Assembly: GCA_963277665.1 (NCBI GenBank)
Contig: OY728158.1
Location: forward strand, 600,680,818 to 600,744,817
Length of the DNA: 64,000 nt
Origin: Viscum album
Taxonomy: Eukaryota; Streptophyta; Magnoliopsida; Santalales; Viscaceae
Direction of reading: 5' to 3'
In this document: positions 1 to 11,419 of the stretch, in pieces
How the letters are laid out: each line of letters starts with the position of its first letter
Numbering within the stretch: the first letter of the stretch is position 1
The notes under the pieces: model-generated
The model's database searches: none
Told to the model about the DNA's origin: nothing
What the model saw: only the letters and a program-made list of their open reading frames with translations
Translations under genes and position numbers: made by a program

Positions 1-99
1 GGACATATAATGGATTTGTGTAGTCTTTATCTACTCCTAGACGACCTGCACCTTCTATGTAGTATCCTGCACTGACTTCGGGCCCATGAGTGCAGACTC

Positions 100-560
100 T
101 CTATAGTCAGTCCAGCAAAGTTGCAATCTTCAGGGTTTCCCATACAAGGACATGAATGGAGACATATTGATGGTGGAGTGGTAGTTGTTTTTGTATGAAA
201 ACTCCACCAGAGGTAGGTGATCCTCCCAACTGTGACCAAAATCGAGGATGAAAGTATGTAGCATGTCCTCTAAGACCAAAATGGTCCTCTCTGTCCAGTC
301 ATCTGTCTGTGGGTGGAAAGTGGTGCTCAAACGCAGATGAGTCCCAAAAACCTCCTGCAATCCCTTACACAATTGGAATTTTGAAAGAAGCATCATGATC
401 TGACACTATCGTATATGGGACTCCATGAATTCACATTATCACATGTACGTACAGGCATCTCATGCTTTCTACTTAACATTGTTCTTGAATTTATAGGAAG
501 TGGGCCGACTTTATGGGTTGGTCAATGATCACCCAGATGGTATCGTGACCTCTAGACATA
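100..560 (-). pseudogene. Element C integrase core remnant
   Basis: Three active-site neighbourhoods are visible on the minus strand. HDTIWVIIDQPIKSAHF (about 546-495) carries the first aspartate, HGVPYTIVSDHD (about 423-384) the second, and FHPQTDDWTERTI within the open stretch 396-130 the glutamate. The usual 'DRLTK' is DQPIK and 'DGQSE' is DDWTE, so conserved residues around the catalytic ones have changed. The frames differ between the pieces, so the enzyme is dead. Confidence 0.8.
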
Positions 561-1071
561 TATATTAGACCCATAATAAGACCATAGATATTCTATCCCA
601 CTTCTACTCTAGAACCTCATGGGGGTGAGTCAAACCCATTGGAACATGGTTCTCAGCCTTCACTTTCTAACAAGTGAGCCATCTAGAGACAAAATATGCC
701 ACTTCCTTCTTCACCCCCGACCACCAAAACTAATGTTAGTGGTCCTGGTACATATATTACACACCTAGATATACCACCAAAGGGGTTGTGTGAAACTCTC
801 TCAAAACCTCCTACTGTAACATCACTGGTACAACAGTGCTTCCTCTGAAAAGGATGATGTGCTCCCCATCATTCGAATATACATCTTGGGCATGCCCTCT
901 AGACATTTGAGTATGTGTAGTCTGATAGATTATATCTCTATGTTGTGCCTCTTATGGGCGCTATAAGAGTGGAGGGGTAACCACCATCAACTAAAGATAA
1001 GCTACTTCATCTTCATCTACGAAGGATATCTAAAGCAAGTCCAACTACTCGGAGGCCTCATTCAGTAGCTA

Positions 1072-1430
1072 TTAACTTGATCTCTGGCTGACAGAATCTG
1101 CAACCACATTCCCCTTCCCAGGGGTATAGACTATTTCAAAGACATATTCCAAGAGGAAATCTAGCCAATGTCGTTCTCTCAGGTTCAGATCCATTTGAGA
1201 AATGATATACCTGACACTTTTCAGGTCTGAGTAGAAGATAAAGTGCTCAACCATAAGGTAGTGTCACCACAAACTCAATTTGAAGACCACTGCCGCCAAC
1301 TCCAGATCGTGGGTCACGTAGTTCTTCTCATGTGGTTTCAATTTCCATGAATCGTAATCAATCAGCACTTTCCCCTACATTAGGACACAACCAAGCTGGG
1401 TTCCTGATACATCGCAAAACACCACATACT
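1072..1430 (-). pseudogene. Element C RNase H remnant
   Basis: The minus strand shows, in order, [24 protein letters not shown], then (1254 to 1072) SDLKSVRYIISQMDLNLRER and YTPGKGNVVADSVSQR. These match the end of the gypsy RNase H ('DHKSLKYI', 'N.RQRRW', 'PGKANVVADALSR'). The TDHKS histidine is changed to leucine. RNase H removes RNA from the RNA-DNA hybrid during reverse transcription. The fragment is split by a stop after GCVLM and a further break. Confidence 0.8.
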
Positions 1431-1779
1431 AAACACCCTCCTTTGGAAATATTAGGATGGGAGTGCTTGTCAAACTCATTATCAGCTGCTGAGAGAACTC
1501 ATGTTACATCACCATCCACACAAAAGGTTTTCCCTTTAATTTAAAGGATTTCATGGAATTTTCTACTCTAAAATATTCTGGCACAAACCTCTGCTAGTAC
1601 CCAGCCTACCTAAGGAAACTCTACACCTCATAAATGTTATTGGGTGGCTCCCAAGAAAGAAACGCCTCTATCATTTCTGGATCTACTACAACGACCTCCT
1701 ATGAAATGATGTGTCCTGTAAGGTGGACCAATCGTATCCCAAACTAACACTTCAATAGATTACCGTAAATTTGGCGCTC

Positions 1780-2340
1780 TCAAAGTAATTCTAGAACCAT
1801 CCTTAAGTGCATCGAGCACTCCTCCTCGGATGCCGAGTACACCAAGATGTCATCAAAAAAGACCACTACAAATCGGTCTATGTAAAGATAAAAGATCTTA
1901 TTCAAAAGTCCCAAGAACACTTTTTGGGTGTTCATTATTCCAAACAGCATCAATAAGTACTCATAGTGGTCGTAGAGGCATCTGAAAGTCATCTTCAGAA
2001 TGTCCTCATCCCACACACGGTGTTGGTGATAGGCAGATCTGAGTTCTATCTTAGAGAACCATCTCTCTCTCTTTATTTTATCAAATAGGTCATCAATCCT
2101 TAGTCACAGTCACCAGATTAAGGCACTGGAATCATACACATAACCTCAATCTCTTGTATTCCTTATTGAAAAAAATTGGGGCTACCCATGGTGAATCACT
2201 ATGTTTCATGAAGCACTTCCTCTACAAGTCCTCAAACTGTACCCTCAATTCACAGTGCTCTGTGAGATCCATCTGATATTCAGGTTTTATATATCTTTGT
2301 CGTCCTGGGGTATAGGTCAATAAAGAATTCTACCTCTCTA
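1780..2340 (-). pseudogene. Element C reverse transcriptase remnant
   Basis: An open stretch at 1780-2016 holds the RT palm. YDHYEYLLMLFGIMN corresponds to the usual 'YGHYEF.VMPFGL.N', followed by FVVVFFDDILVYS with the catalytic aspartate pair intact. The fingers part upstream (2340 to 2017) is only recognisable in pieces. RT would copy the element RNA into DNA inside the particle. Stops and frame changes on both sides make it non-functional. Confidence 0.85.
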
Positions 2341-2559
2341 TGAGGGGGTAATCTTGAAACATATTCTTGAAATATGTCCTTGTACTCGTCCACCAATTCA
2401 AGATTTTTAGGACACGTATCATCAACTACACCAAGGGTCATGCTAGAAAACAAATGTGTGATCGGTTGTACCCTCCTACGTGCGAGTCCATCTTATGCTG
2501 CTTGTGTTTCCCTTTTACTAACAAAGAATAACTTGGTCCCATATCTGCAGACACATCAC

Positions 2560-2760
2560 ATTGTGTGCCTAAAATAGTCAATCTGAGCCTGAATTGTGGA
2601 TAAATATTCCATACCCAAAATGATGTCGTAAGGCCTCAATGCTGACACCAAGAGATCCCAACTGGAACTCTCACCCCAAATATAGTAAGGGAGCATTATC
2701 GGCACCAGTTTGTGATCATAGAATCTCCTCTCGTAGAAGTCTACAAGCGTAGGGATCGAG
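2560..2760 (-). pseudogene. Element C protease-region remnant
   Basis: The minus strand encodes YDIILGMEYLSTIQAQI near 2650-2580, which corresponds to the '[11 protein letters not shown]' block just after the aspartic protease in plant Ty3/gypsy polyproteins. The catalytic DSG itself is not recognisable here. Stops follow within about 20 residues. The remnant sits between gag and RT as expected. Confidence 0.6.
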
Positions 2761-2899
2761 TTAATGGTTCCACTGGAATATCCCTATCAAGAACAAGGGT
2801 CATGGTGGGAAAGGAGTGACTGACACATGTCTCTATCAAAACTATAGCTAAGGTGTAAAAGATACAGATCGTATCTCTAATCATCCTAGGAGTCTCATG

Positions 2900-3857
2900 A
2901 TTTTAAGCCTCCATCACCTAGAGCTATCCTCTCCACTCTCCACCACCTCCATAAGCTCGGGGTGGACCACTTGGGGGTGGTGGTATTAGTGCCTCAAACC
3001 TCTATCCACATCATGTTTCTCATCCATCTCCTATGACATGTCTGATGCCTAGTGGGCCACCTTGTTTTTCCATCCTCTGCTACCTCGGTAGGCCCTCGAC
3101 CGTCTCCCGATTGGTTGTGCGACTAGTCAGACAAACTCTATCCATAAGTCCCCGACCATCGCAAGAGTAGCACAACATCTCCTTCGGCTGTAATGTTCTA
3201 CACTAGAATCCCCACACTGCTGATTCCATTTCTTGTGGTTATCCCCAAGATATTTTGGTCCTTTTAGACAACTATGTAAGTTTTCATCTACCTTTTATTG
3301 AAGGATGAGCTGCCTGGCACCCGGTGGTAGCTCCCACTGCCAGTTCCTACTCTATAAGAAATCTCTCTACTAGAAGAGCATGCTCCAGCACCCCAACATG
3401 CGTAGGGATTCAAAGAGATATCATTGATTCCCTAATCTCCCTATGTAGTCCCTTCTCAAAGGTACATTCCCTAAAAAATGGGTCTCGTACCATGTCTATA
3501 GATTATCAAGAACGATCTGTGAATCTTGCTGAGTACTCTACAACCATCTAGTAGCACTGCTACATATTTTAGAGCTCCTTTATACGCAAAAAAGGGTAAC
3601 GTCACTGGAAAGAAATACTCCCCGAAGAGATGGTAAAATTATGTACAGGAGAGGGTCACCTCCTCACAGGTATGGATCATTAAGCCCCACTATCTCACCA
3701 TCGAGCCCTATAGAAGACTCATGTCTATGACTGCCATCTGGTCAAGAGGTGTACTCACAAGGCAGAAAACTCACATCACTGCCTCCAACCAATCCTCACC
3801 AGCCTGAGGATCCATCTCCACCTCAGAACCAGGTAGGACTCTATCTCTGGAACTCAT
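2900..3857 (-). pseudogene. Element C gag remnant (capsid plus zinc knuckle)
   Basis: Gag makes the virus-like particle and binds the element RNA. A possible ATG lies at 3857-3855 and opens MSSRDRVLPG, followed by a tract with DPQAGEDWLEA, which resembles the plant gypsy gag segment around 'DP..A..WL'. Near 3525 a VEYSARF tract matches the usual 'VAEY...F' of gag. At about 3175-3130 a zinc-knuckle remnant CYSCDGRGLMDRVC has the C-x2-C-x4-x-x4-C spacing, but its histidine is replaced by leucine. Many stops and frame changes lie between these islands, so it cannot make a protein. Ends are approximate. Confidence 0.7.
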
Positions 3858-4328
3858 GAAACTCACTAATCCTACATGATTTCTCTACTGGTAACGCCTG
3901 TAAGAATTACGGATCTTCGGTTGGTGGTATCATTAGTACACCAACAAGATGTGTTATCTCTAGAAATTGTCTCTACACTGATGCCTCATCGCTTGGAAGA
4001 TCATTCTCATGGTCATGCCCCATAATCCTGGCTAGATACCTATATAGAAGAATCCTAAAACAGAACAATATGTACCACAATCGATAGAGTATAACTGGTG
4101 AGCTGACTCTGACACAGCAAGGAAATCAGAACACACTTAATTCCTATATGATTCATGAACCATTGATTTCCCTCGCAACTAGTTTCTTCATGTATTGGTT
4201 TGAAAGGCAGAATTCAAGGTCCTGGTGTATGGATACGTTGGCCTCTGTACAACCATTGGGTTCCCTGGCATGAAATCTAAACTTGAAACACTTAACACTA
4301 TTGCCCCAAAACAAGAGACAACCAACCT

Positions 4329-4341
4329 CCCTCTGATACCA
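4329..4341 (-). promoter_or_regulatory. Primer binding site of element C (initiator tRNA-Met)
   Basis: The minus strand reads TGGTATCAGAGGG, matching the 3' end of plant initiator tRNA-Met over its first 11 bases. It lies just inside the LTR edge. Minus-strand DNA synthesis of the element would start here. Confidence 0.85.
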
Positions 4342-4466
4342 CTCTATCACGACCCGTCCCCTGGGACCCATGTCGCGACTACCGCAAACATGCCTCCCAT
4401 AGGCCAGGGGCTAGATACTAGGGCTGAGTAGGTATTTCCCATAAAAGGGAGGAATCTTCCTATACA

Positions 4467-4486
4467 CTTGCACACACACACACACC
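4467..4486. repeat. CA-rich microsatellite inside LTR C
   Basis: An almost pure run of CA dinucleotides, about nine units, follows 'cttg'. It lies in the U5 end of the element C LTR. Confidence 0.9.
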
Positions 4487-5001
4487 CGTCCCCAAAATTA
4501 GTACTGAAACCAAAAACACCATGTAAACATATATGAAACCCACTAAGACAACCACTAAGAGTAACAATAACAACTGAAAATTAAAAAGGACAGAATACTA
4601 GCCCCCCTAAAATAGAAAAGTCCATTCTCCTAGGTCTCATTAATTGAAAACCCTAACATAATGGTAGGTAAAATAAGCTGTATGAATGTCGCTAAAGTAT
4701 ACCACATCGGTTGGGTCACCCGGAAGCACAGCCTATCTCCGTCCCACCAAGGACTCAGTTAAAGTTGATGATCGTCTTCACAAGACATGAAACGTGTGGA
4801 TAAAGCCTGTGTATGGGTGACTAAAACAATACCCAGTATGAACCCCAAATCAAAAAAGTTAAACCACAAAGAAAGAGATAAGGTAGATTACCAAAGAGGT
4901 ACACAAAGTGTAGCCTCTAGTAAGTACAATCAAGATAGTCACTAGTGTCATCTCACACCATGATACATATACTAATAATGCCCAAAAATATCCAAATCCC
5001 T

Positions 5002-5240
5002 GGAGACACACTATGAATATTCAAAGGAAACAAACTCAACATCTTTGTAGGAGACACACTGTGTATATCTATAGGAGACAAACTACCTATAACCATAGGA
5101 GACACACTCCATATATCAGAAAGAGGCACACTCCATATATGAATAGGATGAACACTATGAATTGGAATTGGAGACGCACTCCATAAGATACACACTTTGT
5201 ATGGGTGCATGAGACACACTTTGCCAGAGACACTCTCTAT
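5002..5240 (-). repeat. 24-bp minisatellite inside LTR C
   Basis: Degenerate units beginning GGAGACACACT recur with starts near 5050, 5074, 5098, 5123, 5147 and 5170, a period of 24-25 bp, with weaker units on either side. Because 24 is a multiple of three, the minus strand stays open over 4953-5249 and would read as an 8-residue repeat (HSVSPxxI-like). I regard that open frame as a by-product of the repeat, not as a gene. Confidence 0.75.
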
Positions 5241-5449
5241 ATAGGTCACATCCAGTCATAGGATTCTATCCCTCACATGCTCGCTATGGGATCACCAAAT
5301 CCTCAAGCCAATAGGCCATATTCCAACCTCCATGAAAACTCTCATAGAGTATCTTATACGGGACACCAGATTTTGAGGGTCCCATCACTGAAAATATTTC
5401 ATCAAACCGACACATGCTTTGAGAGTTAGGCGCATTTAAGTAAAAAGGG

Positions 5450-5640
5450 GCCAGTTAGGTCTGGGTCTGGTCCGACCCGATTGGAATGAGCTGACCCAAC
5501 CTGAGTCCCACCTAAACCTAACCTGGTGAGTCCAACCTGAAACATCGGGTCAACTCGATCCGTTGGGTCTAGCCCGACCTGCTAGCTTAAGCCCGACTCA
5601 CTCGAGCGGGCAGGTTCGTCCTCCCGGGAAGTAGAGGGTG
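5450..5640. repeat. GC-rich low-complexity stretch at the start of LTR C
   Basis: Short imperfect repeats built on CCGACC, GGGTC and TGGGT motifs. The base composition is strikingly richer in G and C than the flanking DNA. On the element strand this is the first part of U3, a likely place for enhancer-like repeats, though no function can be shown. Confidence 0.55.
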
Positions 5641-5645
5641 TCACA

Positions 5646-6894
5646 TCCCCACCTGGTCAATGTGAGATGGCCATAACGTTCAATGAAGAAATCCTCCATT
5701 TAAACACCCCATGTTCCAATTGGACCGCAACACCTTTGTCAGGCGACGAGGCTTTATGCCGCTTCTGGCCGAGCCCACTGTCGGACATAGAGCCAGCGAC
5801 TCCTCTACTGTGGGCCACCACCATTGTCGTGGTGGTCCATTCTCTGAACCCAGAATGCTATTCAAACCTCTAGTCATCACCATCTATTCCATGCACTCAG
5901 GATCATCTTGTCGTCAGTCCAGTGGTCTAGTCACATTTATAACCACCCAACAAAACAGGTCACGACAAAGAGGGTATGCCGATGAAGAATGCAAGAATGG
6001 GGAAGAGAGATAAGCACAAGAACACCCTTAGGATCATGTTTGTCCATGTTTGTTTCATCCTTGGACCATTCATGTCTAAAGAAATATAAAAGAGGAAAAA
6101 TAGAATATTTAATAAGATTCATCCTCTTTAATCCCATATTATTAACCATCCTGCAAGAATGATCAAATCACGGATCAACCTATTCATGGGTTGATTTGCT
6201 CTCATCATTCAAAAGAAGAATGGGGAAATAAGAAACGAATAAAAATAAACCCCTACCTCGAAATTGGATTAGTCAGATGATAAAATCGTCATTGAAGGTG
6301 ATATATCCATGAATGTCCTTGATCCGTCATTCGTCGGCGTTCTTTTTTCATCATCGCTGGTGAGATATATTCCGTCTCCTTCCCCAGGGAAACTTTTGGG
6401 CTCCATGGAGGAATTCTCCAGTATTATGAATTCTAACCCCGGTTATTTCCCGTGATTAATAGATGAAACATATTGACACATTTTAGTGTTTTGAACGCGT
6501 TTCATCATTGTTGAGTCGTCGCATCGCAGTGTTGCTAAGTCACCACGTAACGTTGAAGAAATAAAAGAAAATAACATTTTATGTTTTTTATTTTTCTCTT
6601 AAAACATCTATAAATTAACTTTTGTAGCTAACCCACATTGATTTATATTAGGTCCTACATAGGGTAAACTCGTTGTTCTAAGCTCATTGGTGCCATCAGT
6701 TTTCTGATCTGGGCACTCATTTGAAGTTACTAAAACCCCACACATGCACTATTTTTAATAACCTTAAAATAAAATTTAAACATTTATTATGGGCACCTCA
6801 GGCCTCAGAATTACATGTCGTCTTAGTTCCTAGTCTCAAAACAATCCCATAAAATTTTCAAAAAATTTACATGGAAAAATTTGGGACATTACAA
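5646..6894 (-). repeat. Unclassified stretch, possibly an old minus-strand LTR edge at 6894
   Basis: No gene is recognised. Its right edge reads, on the minus strand from 6894, TGTAATGTCCCAAATTT, the style of a plant gypsy LTR start. No partner copy, primer site or 5-bp duplication was found, so an LTR is only a suggestion. The first 350 bases are richer in G and C and hold open frames on both strands that overlap one another and resemble nothing I know. A short hairpin lies at 5812-5839. Confidence 0.3.
5812..5839. other. Short inverted repeat
   Basis: GGGCCACCAC and GTGGTGGTCC are complementary apart from one mismatch and are separated by a short loop. It could form a stem of about ten pairs. 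No terminator or microRNA context is evident. Confidence 0.6.
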
Positions 6895-9079
6895 CATTCA
6901 CCAACCATTACATTATTATATTCTAAATTGAATATAAATCGATTAAAATCATGATTATATGGGTGTTCTATAGAAATAAACAACTTATGTTCACAAACTT
7001 CTGTAGTTTGAATTTCCAATAATGAATGTGAAGTATTAATTTTACTATAATCTATAAATAGAAAATAATGTTTTTGGTAAGAGTGTTCAATCATATCAAC
7101 ACTCATCTTTTCATAAATCCCAAATAGCATAAATTCTAAATTAGCTTCAAAAGTTGTTTCATTAATCATCATAATATTTGAAGATAGGAGTTTATCTTTT
7201 AAATTCATGACTTCCTTTGCCAAGAAATTATCCCTCTTTGAAAAATATTTATTTTAAATTTATTATTATGTAAAAAATTGAAGATTCCTTGGGGGAGAGT
7301 TTTATTCATACTAAAAATTTAGAATATACTATGTCATCTCTGAATTCTAATGAAATTATCTATTCAACAAGATAGATTACATTCTTGTAGCCATCAAAAA
7401 TTGGCTTCGGCGTATTATTCTTAATTTTGAGTTATATATCTCTCCTTTGATATTAAAAATATAAAATTATATGGGAAATACCAAATCCTTGAATCTTACA
7501 AAAAGATACTCAAAACAACAACATGATAGGATGTTACCCAATTAGATAGTTATAACACCAAACTTATATACATTAGTTTTATAATTTTCATTGATTAATA
7601 AAAAGAGTAATACATAAAATTTATCATGGAACCAAATAAGAATAAAGAATCATAGATAGTAGATTTCTTTATAGTGCCTGGAATTGTGAATTATCTAAGG
7701 TCTTGGAAGTTAGTAAGGATATTGGGATTAATTGGTGCAGATAAATTCCATAACAAGATTACTCTCTCATTTTATTGAATTCTTAACTTCTTCATATAAA
7801 TAACCTTCAATAAATTTATATAACACGGAATTTTTTTACTCTTTCTTTTATTGGAATATCACTCTATCCTTTCTTGAAAGTATCAAGGATATATTTCAGT
7901 AGTGTTTCTTAAAATATTTTATTATATTAAACCATCCTCAAAGGGAATAGAAATTGTATGGTGGGTTCATCTTTTATCTTCTATTTTACTTAATATTTAT
8001 TTAAAAATTCTCTATTATGAGGTTTTTCCAATGGTTTGCTCAAAATATTATCATAAGTGACTTACTCCTCTTTTTGGACAGTTTCAAGTACTATTTGTTT
8101 TTGAGGGGTTGATGGTATTATTAAATCTCTATTACAATTCTCAAAGTAACCACAATAACATTTCCTTTAATTTTTAGGTTAATATGGGAGGTATATTTTT
8201 CTAATAATTGGTTCACATGTTCTTTAAGTGATATGGAAATATTCCCCATTTTATTTTCAATCTTATTTGGTTATTTTTTCATTAAATTTTTGGTTGAGGG
8301 TTCTATTTTTTATTATATCTATCCTTAGGGTTGATGAATTACGTATGTCTAAACATTTTCTCTCCTCTATTGAAATAAATGTGGTCGGTAAAATTGTTTA
8401 AATCCTTATTGGAATTTTATTATTTTGTGATTTGTATTGTTGTTTTTGTCTAAATCCATACTTAACATTTTAATTTTCTCTACACCCACGATTATATATT
8501 AGTTTTTTATATGTGTTTTATTAAAAATATCTGGAACAATACTCTAGTTTCTATAATTGAGGGTAATAATTAGTTTAATGATCTTGTAAATGGTAAATTA
8601 TAAAATTTTAAGGCGTAGTGGATGATTTTGTATTTCTATTGAGAACAATATGCCTCAGTATGGGGGTTAACTATTCATTTCTATTATAATAAAATTATGT
8701 TTCTGCAACCTTTTACTAATGTAAAATTCTAGTTACCTTATTCCTTGTAAACAAATTTTTATTAGTTTAGTATAATCTTTAATGTTAGTGCCTTGGATTC
8801 ATATAGATACTTTTCATTAAGTTCTCCTTCAAATGATGAATATAAAAATATTATATAAATATTAATTACCCCCAGCTAAAATAATTTTAAAATTTATATT
8901 CTTCACTCTATTGATGTTGAAAATTGCATAATAATTCTTAAATCACTCTTATTCCTCATATAAGGCTTGACTAATAACTTATATAATTCCATAGTTCATA
9001 TTCAGAAAATTGAATTAAAATTCAATGAATTTTATCTTAGATTATAACATAATAACATTATTAACTATGAAACCATTCC
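6895..9079. other. AT-rich DNA without recognisable genes
   Basis: The longest open stretch is 6867-7223 on the minus strand (118 codons, opening at TTG, first ATG at the sixth codon). Its product resembles no family I know, and chance is a fair explanation at this base composition. Nothing else is supported here. Confidence 0.5.
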
Positions 9080-11419
9080 TTATAAACAAATTCTAGTAAA
9101 AATATAATACCTTAAGATTTCAAAAGAATAAAAATTTCCAAAGCATACGACATAAGAAATATTGAGCTTTAATAATGGTGATGTTTTATTATTTAAATGT
9201 GATTGTTATAACCAAGAACATGAATTGGTAGGTATGAATAGAAGTAACCGCAATAATAAATGAATGTATAATGGTCATCATAAATAAAAATTTATTTATT
9301 AATTCTTAGTAAATAAGCAATAAATTTTTAGTTAAGTCATTTTATGCTACATAAATGGCTTTTATTGCTTTTTGTGAGAAAATATTACAACTAGTTTTTT
9401 TTTATTTTTAAAAATTATATTTTATAAAAAGGATGTCATTTCTAAAATAAGTATGTCAAAATTAAATTATTTTGAGTTTTTTTATTTTTCCGGAAATTTA
9501 ATGTTTTATTTTATTTACTTATTTTTCATTAAATAGAAATGTAAAAATAAAGCTCTTTTATACATACAGACTACTATATCACGAGCCGACATATTTTCTT
9601 CTTATCTAATTTTAATGGTTGACTATAAAATTGTATTTTATGTATAAAAATGATACTTATGTAATTATTATTATTCTATATATGATGTAACAATGTCCCA
9701 TTTTATAATGATAATCCTACTAAAGTCATTTTATAATTATGAACCAAATTTCCTCAAAACACCGTGCATGGACAACACTGATTAAGTAATTAAATATTCC
9801 ATTGAAACAAATTTAATAAATAGATTAATGATAAGTTAATAAACATGGATAAAGTTATTAAAATTTTAAATATTTACTATAACTATATTATATATGAGTT
9901 AAAGGACATATATAGTAATTCTAGACTCAGATTATGGGGGTTCTCAACTCAATTTTCTTTCATTAGGTTATAACACTTCTTCGTTGAATTTATTATTCCA
10001 TGATTAGTTGTGAATTAATTTCTAAATTTTTTATTTTATATTTAATATTATTTGAAACGTATTTACAAATTCTCACAAAATCACTTCATGGATTGATTAT
10101 CACTTTAAATGTTAGGATCTATGTAAGGGTTTTCTTTATCTCAATCTCATTTACTTAAGACATGTTTTATGTCATGCACCATGAATTATTTGTAGGGTGT
10201 TCTAAATTCCCCGTGGTTTAATATTTAAATATTACTTTATGTAATTAAATGGATTTATAGAGCCATATAATATTCTTACTTTAAATGAATTTTGATTCAA
10301 AATTTATCAAAGTGGTAAAGGCTTTATGTTATAAACTCACTTCTTTTAAGAATTATTTATGTTCTGGGATAATTTGGGGAAAATTAAACGATCTAAATTT
10401 CTTGAAACACATATCTATTATTCTCTAATAGATATTTCATGTTTTTACATGATTTTCTTTATTTTGTACATAAGAAGTTAAAATGAATGTTTTATGTACA
10501 AACTAATATTATTTATCTTTTTGGTTGGGTATATTTTGTCTTTAATATCTATGATATTAAAATGTTTTAAAGAATTTTTTTCCATGAATAAATGATTTAT
10601 AAAATTCATTTGAATCTATATTTTAGTTTCTTTCCAATGTTTTAAAAGGAATATTATTGTTATTTTCTGAACAAGAAACGTTATTTAAAATAAGTGTGAA
10701 ACTAATTATTGTTTTAAAATTTACCAAATGAATTGATTTTCCCTCCATTATAACTATTATTTAATTTGAAATTTTATCTAAAATTTTCCATGTATAGTTT
10801 CAAAGAAGATATTTTTTTAAATATTCTTGGAATTTAGATTTAAAATGTTATCAAAAAATTATATTTTTCCTATTTTCAATGAAATATCTTAAATTTTCTT
10901 TTAAATGTATTTTTCATTTCTGGAAATATCACATATTTCTTTCTATTCTTCAATGGGGATATTTTCAAATGATATCATTCTTATTATTTATCTATATGAC
11001 TTATGATTATTTTAAAGATATTATCATATAATAGGTTTCTTTTCTATAAATTAATCAAGCTAAAAAGGAATAATCGTTGTTTTTAAGGGTGTTATATAGA
11101 AGCATGAATGATTCTGAGTGTATTTTTCATTATATATTACTTGGAAATATGTATGGGTGATTGATATGTGGTTTTGTTATAAACCAAGGAATGGTGGTTC
11201 TATTACAAAACAAGGAATGTTGGTTATGTAATAAACCAATAATGATTTGTTACATTATAAAACAAGGATAAGTGGGTCCATTATAGTCCTCTAATGAATT
11301 GGTTAAAGAGTTAAAGTAAACTAGATGAAATTTACTCCTAAAAGATAATGGATTTTACTGGTTATAGGTTACTCCTAAGAGATATGGTAATTATCCTACT
11401 TGGTAAACATGATCATCAT

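Larger units (their letters stand above)
1..5645 (-). mobile_element. Element C: decayed Ty3/gypsy LTR retrotransposon, 5' part (continues past the left window edge)
   Basis: Read on the minus strand this gives LTR (5645 to 4345), tRNA-Met primer site, gag with a zinc knuckle, protease, reverse transcriptase, RNase H and integrase, in that order. That is the Ty3/gypsy order. All coding parts are split by stops and frameshifts. The integrase runs to within about 100 bases of the window edge, so the 3' end and 3' LTR lie outside and no target duplication can be tested. The sequence is visibly richer in G and C than the AT-rich DNA to its right. Confidence 0.9.
4345..5645 (-). repeat. 5' LTR of element C, about 1.3 kb
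   Basis: On the minus strand the LTR starts TGTGACACCC at 5645 and ends CGTGATA at 4345, two to three bases before a tRNA-Met primer site. The 3' terminus is therefore TA, not the usual CA (family B shows the same). It contains a CA microsatellite, a 24-bp minisatellite and a GC-rich stretch, each listed separately. The partner LTR is outside the window, so the ends rest on the primer site and on the near inverted terminal bases. Confidence 0.75.

Noticed and set aside
5667..6013. Overlapping open frames on both strands at 5667-6013
   Set aside because: Three mutually overlapping frames with no motif; the locally higher G+C content removes stops.
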